From positions 62,001 to 126,000 of the forward strand of contig CAMPET010000162.1 of assembly GCA_946803715.1 (NCBI GenBank): a stretch of DNA of 64,000 nt, given 5' to 3'. Source of the DNA: Beroe ovata (taxonomy: Eukaryota > Ctenophora > Nuda > Beroida > Beroidae). Under the pieces are notes generated by a model, which was not told the DNA's origin, did not search any database, and was given only the letters and a program-made list of their open reading frames with translations. Each line of letters starts with the position of its first letter. Positions within the stretch are counted from its first letter, which is position 1. Shown here piece after piece: positions 55,631-64,000 of this stretch. A program made the translations under genes and the position numbers.

Positions 55631-56520
55631 CTCTCTTAGACATTTATTGACCTACTTAGGTAGATTTTTCTAGCTTTTTTAAATAGTTCATTGGCTTTTC
55701 CAATGAACTTTCACACGGGTTCCATTCTGATGCCATCACCAAAACCTACTACTATCTCTTTTCGTCTCGACTTTGTCCTCGCATTGGTTTCGGTTATGGC
55801 ATCGTTTCACTGCTTACTCTCGGGGAGTTGACCATGGTATAGGATCTCTGAGTGTCTCACGTTATGGGTTAATACAGGCCAGTGTCGATTTACTCCATAG
55901 CGTGGAACCAGGGAGAGAGTATACGAGTCAGCTCTTTCGTGGGTCGGCAGCAATTTGTTTCAGGTATATCCTATGAATATCATATACTATAAATACCTAG
56001 TTTAAGGCTCGCACGTTCACCTAGATAGGTCTAGTGTAGAGTATCATATAACTCCAGATATTGGGGAGTGGGGGCTGGCAAGCCCTCCTGTTTTTCTTCA
56101 TCTTTTTCGTGGGGGGGTGGGGGNCTCTCTTAGAGATTTATTGAACTACTTAGGTAGATTTTCCTAGCTCTTTTAAATAGTTTTATTGGCTTTCTCCAAT
56201 AAACTTTCACTCGGGTACCATTCTGATGCCATCACCAAAACCTTTCGTATTACCACCCTTTCTTGACCTCGTTTTCGCATTGGTTTTGGTTATGGCATCT
56301 CTTTTCTGCCCTACTCTCGGGGAGTTGACCATGGTATTCACTCTGAGTGTCTCACGTTATGGGTTAAAACAGGCCAGTGTCGATTTACTCCATAGCGTGA
56401 AATGAGGGAGTGTGTACCAGTCAGCTCTTTCGTGAGTCGGCAGCAATTGTGTATTTGTTTCAGGTATATCCTATGAATATCATATACTATGAATATCTAG
56501 CTTAGGGTTCGCACGAGCAC
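55631..56520. repeat. ~390-bp duplication across the single N at 56124
   Basis: The sequence from 55631 (CTCTCTTAGA, then CGGGGAGTTGACCATGG and TACTCCATAGCGTG) recurs from 56125 with about one difference per ten bases or fewer. The second copy begins directly after the N, so joined haplotypes are likely. Confidence 0.7.
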
Positions 56521-58280
56521 CGCACGTTTCTAGGTAGGTTAGTGTAATATATCACATATACAAGCTCCAGCAACGGTAAGTGCGTACTGTTTGTTATTAT
56601 TTGTTACTGGGGGTTGGGGCTGGCAAGCCCATTTGTTATTTGGGGGTGGGGCTGGCAAGCCCGTCCGATCGCGAAAAATTTGGTAGGTTAAGTTAGTTCC
56701 GTACACCTAACACTCTCTTCCAGGTACACTAACACTCATCCCCTACAGGTTCACTAACACTATTTCCCTACAGGTACACTAACAATCTCTCTCAGGGTCA
56801 TATTATATCTGTTTATGTCTTACTAACCATATCTGTATATTTCATGCAACCATCGAAACCGATCAACGCATCGCAAGAGCATAAGAAGTGGGTTTGTATA
56901 AAAGAAAAGAGAAGAATGGAAAATGTAAGTGTTATTTCTCATAAACCTAAATCAACTTTTTGAGTTTCTTCAATGCACCCCTACTTCTTCTCTACTAACC
57001 TTCTCTCCCATCTCTCATAACCAGAGTGTTATTTCTTCTGCTAATATTCTTTCTTTCATATGATAATACTGCCTGGAAGCCGTTTGACACGCCGCCTGGA
57101 CACCGCTTGACACCGCTCGGAATCTTCATTTGGCAGTTTAACCTTATAGATAGGTGAGATTTTCATTCGTTGGTGCGGCAGACGCTCAGTTCTGTTTTGC
57201 TTCAATGTCTCACGGTATCCATCAGTTTTATTGTATTTTTCAGATCTTCTGGAACCTTGACACCACCGATCTGAATCTTATCAACACCATTTTATCCGGA
57301 ATCCTCTCGCATTGCCGCTGAAATCTCTACATCAGAGAGTAGGTTGTAGTACATACTACATAATCATGCAGTGATTATTTACATGGTTCTATCGATCACT
57401 ATCTGATCTCGTATTCGTCAGTTTGAATAATTCCATTCTTCATTTCAGGTTTTGTCGACCAAAACCATCGTGGACCGAAAATGGGGAAAATTGTTTGGAA
57501 TTGTTGGATCAGAAGGACGATATATCATTATATCAGGTAGCCTAAGTTGAGTCGAGAGACCATTATGTCCATTGATGTGAATTCAGAATTGAATAAATAT
57601 GATCCATATAATTGGTTCGGTTGTTGAAGCACCGACAATCCCGAATCACTATTGATTATTCATTCGAAAATTTTGTGCTTTTTTCTCATTCTACGTAGAG
57701 CTACGTTCCCGTCTGTTTTGGTCGTATGTCGGCATATTACTCCGCATTTAGTTGTGAATATTCTTATATTGCTGTGAAGATGATTGAATTGAGTGCGGTG
57801 CAGTCTAGTGCTGTGTAGTGAAGTGGAGTGAAGTGTGCAGCAGCGAGGTAAGATTATGGCAATGCCGCGGTTTCTTGAGAAATCGATATCCCTCCAAATT
57901 CAGCGTTTGTCGGGTGGATGGGTGATATGATGATGAAGAATTGACCGCAAGGTTATGCACGTCGAGGTAATGAACGCCGAGATTTCGTACGTAAAGGTTG
58001 TGAACGCAGAGGTTTTGAACGTCTAGGTTACGCACTCCGAGGTATCGGGCGATCAGGTGGGATCAATTATTCATCATCGTATTCGGATTCCCATGTTCAC
58101 TTAACTTACGAACACAATTTTGAACTCAAGTTTCATTTTCGAGAAACAGCGGCTAAAGCATTTTCCGTGTAAATCGGCTTTGTGACTGTTGCTGTGACGA
58201 TGAAGTGAAGTGAGGTGCAGTGAAGTGCAGTGAAATTGTGAAGTGGAGTTTTGTGCAGTGAAGTGTAAAGCCTAAATAAA
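56521..58280. other. Non-coding, repeat-rich interval
   Basis: It contains short GGCTGGCAAGCCC repeats near 56610-56665, TTGACACCG motifs near 57080-57300 and one exon-like segment at 57451-57536 that I cannot attach to a gene. Confidence 0.45.
57946..58052. repeat. ~15-bp degenerate tandem repeat (GAACGnnnAGGTT)
   Basis: Six or more units of the form CGTCGAGGTAATGAA / CGCAGAGGTTTTGAA. The minus-strand frame reads NLxVHNL repeats, which I attribute to the 15-bp period. Confidence 0.75.
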
Positions 58281-58281
58281 G

Positions 58282-58350
58282 CACTCATTGTTTTTTCAAG
58301 GTAATCCCAGTTTAAATAAAACTGGGATTATCTTTAAAAAACTATGAGTG
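58282..58350. other. Near-perfect 32-bp inverted repeat (hairpin)
   Basis: Arms 58282-58313 and 58319-58350 pair at 29 of 32 positions around a 5-base loop. The centre reads TAATCCCAGTTT...AAACTGGGATTA. It could be a fold-back element remnant or a structured RNA; the loop is short for a typical microRNA precursor. Confidence 0.75.
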
Positions 58351-59284
58351 AAATAAAACTTTCATTTTCAGATTGAAAAAGCACGAGATCCAAGTTTAAG
58401 TAGTGACGAGAAGTGGAGAACACATTGTGCATATTGTTAACCATGACACAGACAACACCGCTTCGGGAACTGGAAGATATAAACCTATGATTGTAGTTGC
58501 ACCGAACTTCAAATTTCTTGAGCTTGGGTGTTGACTTTTTGAGCTTGAGTTAGAATTTAGATGGAATTGTGGTTTTCATATGATTTTTCGATTCATCCTA
58601 TTTCTTGGCTTTTTTATTAAATTAATAATTGGTTCTTTATTTAATTTGATTGGTTCTTTATTTAATTCCTTATCAGTATCACTTTGACTTATGATTATGA
58701 ATATATTGATATTGAGTTTTTCAGTTTTCAATCTTGCATTAAAAATGAAGATGATGTTGTAATTTATCAATTCAATACGATCATGATCAATTAAATTTAT
58801 GTTGAAATTGAATATTTCATTTAAATGGGAGTGAAGTATATGCGAATTTTTAAGCTTGCCTGACGCCTGTCCACTGCAGTCTGGTTGGCAATGGCCGTCT
58901 AGAATTTCATTGCGTTCGCGGCTCGCGTCAGCAGTCAGCTGGGCCTAGCACTCTAGCAGTAGCATCGCCAGGCAACAGTCTGGCAGCAATGCTCACATTG
59001 CTGTTCCGGGAACAGCGTTGCGTGAATTTATGGATTTCGTTACTTTGCTGTTCCCGCGCTGCGTGACCCAAATTGAAATATGCACCGCGCGCTGCGCGTC
59101 TCCGTGGTAATTGGACATATGCCGTCACACTTGTCGCGGCCGGATGTTATCGCGATAACATCCGGCAAGCGTGATCGTGACCCAAGGCCAAATGCCATGC
59201 CAGATGCGCGATCCGAAGCGATGCGCGTCTCTTGACGCGACTCTACAGTTTGTGCATACGTTGCCGTTCCGCGCCGGTTTGACA

Positions 59285-59912
59285 CTTGTCGATCAATGAT
59301 AGACCCTGCCGAGAATTTCGTTTCGCGCGCGCGGCGCTAACTTATTCTCAGACAAGCCGCTTCGCGGCTTGCATCAGCGGTCTAGCATTGCATCGCCAGA
59401 CAAGTTTGACACCGTCTGAATGTCCTACTCGATCACTCGGTGAAGCTTGAAAAGTCGTAGGAACCACGGAGACCAGAGACGCGCAGCGCGCGCGGTTATA
59501 GGATTTCTCCTTCACCTTGTAGGATTTCACCCTACAGCTACCTTTGCGGTAGCGCGAGAACCACAGTCAGATCAGATAACATTTCGCATGGCAATGACTT
59601 ACTGTGCACACGTTGCGCGCCCCTGTTCTACTCACAGTCACTCTCAATGAACTGAAAAGTCGTAAAAAAAAACACGAAGACGCGCAGCGCGCGCGGAGTA
59701 TTTGGGTCACGCAGCGCGGGAACATGACTAACCCTGCCCATGCCGTCGGCGCCGCGCAATTGTAATTCCGCCCTTGCACCAGGGATCGAATCCCGCCAGC
59801 GAGTGTAGGGAGAAATTTTGTCGGGCGATGCCAGACCGCTGATGCAAGCCGCGATGCAAGTTGAGCGCGCGCGACGAAATTCTCGACAGGGTTTATCATC
59901 GATCGACAAGGA
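59285..59912. mobile_element. Terminal-inverted-repeat element, GC-rich (MITE-like)
   Basis: The left end (CTTGTCGATCAATGATAGACC...CGAGAATTTCG, then GCGGCTTGCATCAGCGGTCT) is matched in inverted orientation by the right end at about 59820-59911. The arms extend over roughly 100 bp with breaks. The interior has short CGCG-rich sequence and no transposase. A further copy of the end sequence lies at 59965-60015. No target-site duplication was established. Confidence 0.55.
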
Positions 59913-60188
59913 GAAATTCTACATCAAGCGCCATTCAAAGCAGTGAAGTGAGCAATCATAAGTTCGCGCCGCGCGAAACGTTCCTCTCGACAGGGTCTAT
60001 CATCGAACGACGATCGTTAAGCTTTTTATTTTTTCCTTTGATACACCTGATTAATTTATTTAATGTCCGGTGACTACAAGCCAAATTAAATACTCATCTT
60101 GATAAAATAACTAGAAAAGTCATGTCATTTTATGGTGATATTTACCTTGTTTCTTGCTGACATTTTCGTTTACACACAGTACATTAAC

Positions 60189-60410
60189 ATGGCTGACATT
60201 GAATCATTCAGAGAATTTCTTGTAAACTACAACAAATGTGCTCAACTGTGTTTCAACAACTGTATAAAGGACTTCAGCAATAGGGAAATTAGTGAAAAAG
60301 AAGACAAGTGTACTGGTAACTGTTCAGACAAATTTCTTAAAATAAATGCCAGGTTATTGACAAGAGTTCAAGAGTATAATGTAATGGCTGCTGAAAGGAA
60401 CTCTCAGTGA
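60189..60410 (+). CDS. TIMM9: Mitochondrial intermembrane-space chaperone TIMM9
   Basis: 73 residues, one coding exon (ATG 60189, TGA 60408-60410). It has the small-TIM twin CX3C motif: CAQLC and CTGNC, separated by 16 residues. The FREFLVNYNKCAQLCFNNC start and the KINARLLTRVQEYN helix match TIM9 closely. TIM9 forms a hexamer with TIM10 that escorts hydrophobic inner-membrane precursors across the intermembrane space; the four cysteines form two disulfides. Length and architecture are normal. An AG at 60179-60180 before the ATG suggests a non-coding first exon upstream. Confidence 0.9.
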   Translation: MADIESFREFLVNYNKCAQLCFNNCIKDFSNREISEKEDKCTGNCSDKFLKINARLLTRVQEYNVMAAERNSQ

Positions 60411-60591
60411 TATTCTTTCACTCATGAAGTACTCTATTTTTTTAACTGAATGATTTCTATGATTTAGCTTATAATTTTGAATTCCTCTCAAGTTGTGTCA
60501 TATAGTTTTCTGAAGATATTAGCATTCCTTCTCATAGCAACTATAAAGTGTGAAGCTGTCTATCAAAAGTTAACCCCATGGTTAGATAGGA

Positions 60592-63500
60592 ATGGCGCAG
60601 CAGCATCTCAGGCTTGGTCTTGGATTGAATATCCAAAGGTCCGATGGCCGTATTCATTCTGCTGTTGTAAGTGGGTTGAATGAAACACAACAAAGTATTA
60701 CTGTTGAATGGTTTGAAGGTGGAGAAACTAAAGGGAAGGAGGTTTGTAAGTTCAAAGACCACCAACTATATTTTTAAGTCAAAATCCCGTTACCAACTGG
60801 TCTCCGACAGGGAGGGCTCAATTTGATACTTTTCTCAGGTTGAGGTTGAGACAGTCCTAGCTCTCAATGAGAATATTCTCCCCCCTGCTGATTGGGCTGG
60901 TTTTGAAGAGTACAGACCAGTAAAAAACAATAATAACAATGTTTCCCCAAACCAACCGCCACCCCAGCAGAGGCCACCCCTCTCAAATAATCCAAGTAGC
61001 CGAAGTGAGTGTCACCCAAAAAATAATAATAGCAATGTTTCACCCAACCATCAACCAATCCCAAATAATCAAGTTAACCAAAGTGAAGGTCACTCAAAAA
61101 ACATGCAGCAAAGACCGCCACTCCCAAATAGTCAAATTAGCCAATATGAGAGCCAATCCAAAAATGTCTATAACAATGCATCACCCCACCAACCGCCAGT
61201 CCATCAAAGATCACCATACACAAATAATACCACCGGTCAAAGTGAGTGTCACCTAATTATCTCTCCAAATAACACTTCAAATTATCTCTGCTTGCAATAT
61301 ATTTATTCAATTCCATGATATGAAAAAAACTTCAGTTCCATTGGCTCAGAAACAAAACTTCCCCGTGCAGACTCCTGCAGAACCAGGTTAGTTTAGGGAT
61401 ATCAGTTCATCAAAACCCTGAGTGTTGAATAAATAATAGACTCCTTATATTATAGGAGCACTCATAGACCATGAAGTGCAATAACATGGTTCGATACAGT
61501 CCACTGACTCTACTGTCCATATGAACCTTATATCTCTGTCATCTTATACTTACTGTATACTTACTGTCATCTTACTAGTATACTTTTTTGTATGTGTCAA
61601 GACTCAACATCATCAGATCATCCTGGTTTTCGTCATTAGCTATTCCATCATGACAGCGTTTTACACGTCTGGTCATTAACTCGATGTAAATGTAAAGAAT
61701 TTACAGTATACACAAATTCGGTAGATATGGATTTTGCATACTAAAATTCCTTTTAACAGCACAATGTACATGGATACTTGATTTGTACTCTGGAGTTTCA
61801 ATAGCCAACTTTAATGCTTGGTCTTCGAAATTAAGTTGATCTTCGAAAATTCCAAAAGTTTAACTCAAATCAATACTTGTTGCCGATAATCGATATTCCT
61901 CAGTGAGGAATTGTCACCTAAATATAGTTCTACTGTACACACTATATACTGTTCACACTATATACTGTACACACTATATACTGTACACACTATATACTGT
62001 ATACACATCCCATACATGACGTGGGTTACCTGTGTGTCCAACGTGATCACTTATCTCACTTCGGCACATTCCGTACCTTATCCAATGTCCTCAGGAATGT
62101 TCATAATCATTAATGTATTTGTTAGTCTTAGGTAGTTACCGATTATAAGTAATCACCTAAGAATTACAGCATGCAAACAACATGCAAGTACATGGAATTT
62201 TTATCATTTCTAGCATTTTGAAATGCGTGTTGTCAATCTTTAATGACACATCCCCCATTTCAGCAAAGAGGAAATCACAGTGTGTGAAGGAGATTGATAA
62301 GATAAAGGAAAACAGGGAAAAGAGAAGGTATTTAGAAATTCTCATTTCTCCCTCATTTCGTGACAATGAACCTTATTCATCAGTTCATTCACAAAAAGGC
62401 TAAAAGTCGAGAAAATTCAATAAATTCGTCCCCTGAAATATGAGTCACGCTGTAAATCAGATGATTTACTCATGACGTAATTGTAACGTAATCATGACCG
62501 CTGCACATTGCACGCTTGTCGAATATAGCATGCAATCATGATAGTTAATGATATCCACTGCTACAGCAGTGTAATGACAGTTTACATAATTTCATCTGAA
62601 TATCGATTGATATGAATTACATCTTGGTGACTCAAGCCTTAGTGTCTCATCAAATATCAACATAGGTATTGCTGTCCCCTTACTGTCCAATAAAAGATGC
62701 TTGACACCTATTTTGCATCGTAGCCATGGCCCATGAATGAATATTACCATCATATTCATCTTGTACAGACACTGAGTCTAAATCTACCTATTGTTCGGTG
62801 AACATGATATTAAAATATGTGAAAAATATTATAGCATTTGTTAAATCACAGCGTGTAAATGTGTAAAGTTTCCCACATACCGTGCTATACATTATCTGTT
62901 ATCAGCAATTGTCTGTTATCGGCATTGTCTGTTATCGGCAATAGTTGTGGACATAATTTGTTCCTTTCTGTGTATAAATATGATGGGAGACTGTAGATAA
63001 CCCTGTTTCATCACCAACATGAATGAGTATCTCACCAACATAAATGAGTATCTCACCAACAATCAACATGAATGAGTATCTCACCAAATGAGTATCTCAT
63101 CAACAATGTTCATTCATGTTGATTCAACATGAATGAGTATATCACCTACAATCAACATGAATGGGTATCCCAGCAACAATCAACATAAATGGGTATCCCA
63201 GCAACATAAATATCTCATTTTCTGATATGACGAACTGCGACATTCCTTTTCATTCCTCAGGCAACGTGTGGCCCAACCCATCGGTGAAATCGATCCCTCC
63301 AACCCGAACTGGGAATTCGCTCAGATGATAGAGTAAGTTCCGAAATGAACATTTCAATTTGCTACCTGATTGAGGAAGTTCACTAGGAGAATTCATTTTC
63401 ACGGGACTGAAACTGAAATTCCATCACCCATAGTGATTATCGACAAGAACTGAACATTGCTCCGCTTTCCTTTGCGAATGAGGTTGTCAGAGATCATAGA

Positions 63501-63702
63501 ATCTGTGTCTGTGTAAGAAAACGGCCTATCAACAAGCGAGGTATTGATCTGTTGCTGTGATTGATAATTCCCTGTGGTTCAAAGTGAGAATGATTTAGAT
63601 ACAGCTTGCCTTCCCAGTTGTATACTGATTGATGTCATTATTACAGAAAAGAAAGCAAAGACTGTTGATGTACTGACGTTGCCTTCCAGGGACCATATCA
63701 TG
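60592..63702 (+). CDS. KIF2: KIF2-family (kinesin-13) microtubule depolymerase, 5' part
   Basis: Seven phase-consistent exons: 60592-60741, 60839-61241, 61336-61386, 62264-62327, 63261-63332, 63434-63540 and 63647-63702, about 300 residues. The gene continues past the right edge. The N-terminal domain (GLGLNIQRSDGRIHS, ITVEWFEGGETKGKE) matches the KIF2 targeting domain. An Asn/Gln/Pro-rich insert follows, then the neck (QCVKEIDKIKENREKRR, IDPSNPNWEFAQMI) and the motor start (HRICVCVRKRPINKR). Kinesin-13 motors do not walk but remove tubulin from microtubule ends, in spindles and cilia. The nucleotide-binding P-loop lies outside the window. Confidence 0.9.
61929..62003. repeat. ~16-bp tandem repeat (TACTGTACACACTATA)
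   Basis: Four to five units in tandem within a KIF2 intron. Confidence 0.9.
63018..63206. repeat. ~20-bp tandem repeat (CAACATGAATGAGTATCTCAC)
   Basis: Eight or more variable-spaced units in a KIF2 intron; one segment (63107-63122) is inverted. Confidence 0.85.
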
Positions 63703-64000
63703 GTATGTTCTGGAAAGCGGAAATATTTGGAGTTTAGACGAATTTGACCTATGTGACACCGGAAATTTGCCACAATTTACCGCCTTTTTCTCGTAATTTA
63801 GGTACTTAGCGTGGGGCGCTGCGACAAAACTTCATCGCATCAAAATTGGCTTGTCATTCAGTATGCTGCGCGCGTTGCCGCGCGCTCTACAATACTGGAT
63901 ATTCAGTAATTCTCCAGTAGCAACAAGAATTTGGTGAGAAATTCCTTCGAAAAACCTCTGATCCGAATTTGAGAGGTCCATGATATGTTAATCTCTTATT
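63703..64000. other. KIF2 intron at the window edge
   Basis: It starts with a GTATGT donor and contains a GCTGCGCGCGTTGCCGCGCG palindromic block at about 63862 that recalls the GC-rich repeat family. No exon is visible before the end. Confidence 0.5.

Noticed and set aside
63018-63206. CRISPR-like array in the KIF2 intron
   Set aside because: Short degenerate units, no unique spacers, eukaryotic context.

Overview
This is a eukaryotic, almost certainly metazoan, genomic window. Genes are split into many short exons with canonical GT/AG introns, often 60-200 bp. The recognisable proteins are animal regulators: two forkhead factors, a SIX-class homeobox protein, a SWIM/RING-containing MAP3K1-type kinase, a CNBD2-type cyclic-nucleotide-binding protein, a KIF2 kinesin and TIMM9. 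Compact introns, CA/TG microsatellites and high apparent heterozygosity would fit a non-bilaterian or other small-genome marine invertebrate such as a sponge. That placement is inference and no species is claimed.

Layout, left to right. Bases 119-612 (-) are the 5' end of a multi-pass membrane protein, possibly a DHHC acyltransferase, running off the left edge. Bases 1077-~4019 (+) encode a single-pass receptor-like protein whose cytoplasmic tail is built from an array of duplicated 60-nt mini-exons. Bases 4880-11291 (+) are a CNBD2-like gene. Its largest intron holds, on the opposite strand, a small type II membrane beta-trefoil lectin gene (6593-7417) and a partial second copy (8091-8270). 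Bases 11292-16345 are non-coding with two CACGTG clusters. Two tandem forkhead paralogues follow (16346-20657 and 22879-25715, both +). They share exon structure, and one exon is nearly identical at the DNA level. Bases 26792-32971 (+) are an unidentified coiled-coil/basic protein gene interrupted by a ~552-bp tandem repeat array. Bases 35746-37953 (+) are a small gene or pair of genes with an RVRF motif and one C2H2 finger. Bases 38878-39834 (+) are an intronless, divergent SIX homeobox gene. Bases 40186-48250 (-) are a complete MAP3K1-like kinase gene. Bases 48251-~52240 are non-coding with a 678-base gap. Bases ~52240-54540 (+) hold candidate exons of an unresolved gene, and 54550-60188 are mostly repeats and duplicated non-coding DNA. 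TIMM9 (60189-60410, +) and the 5' half of a KIF2-family kinesin (60592-63702, +) close the window.

The genes form no obvious pathway, and no operon-like organisation is visible. The window also carries clear assembly scars. At least three single-N joins (8090, 29271, 56124) are followed by sequence that repeats what lies a few hundred bases earlier, most simply explained as two haplotypes joined end to end. At 40941 a G run is joined through an N to a 98-base C run inside a kinase intron. Any duplication touching those joins needs care.

The most interesting signals are the mini-exon array in the receptor-like gene, the localised gene-conversion-like tract between the two forkhead genes, the GalNAc-transferase-like lectin lacking a catalytic domain, the half-SIX-domain homeobox gene, and dense clusters of CACGTG boxes immediately upstream of both forkhead genes and at other probable promoters.
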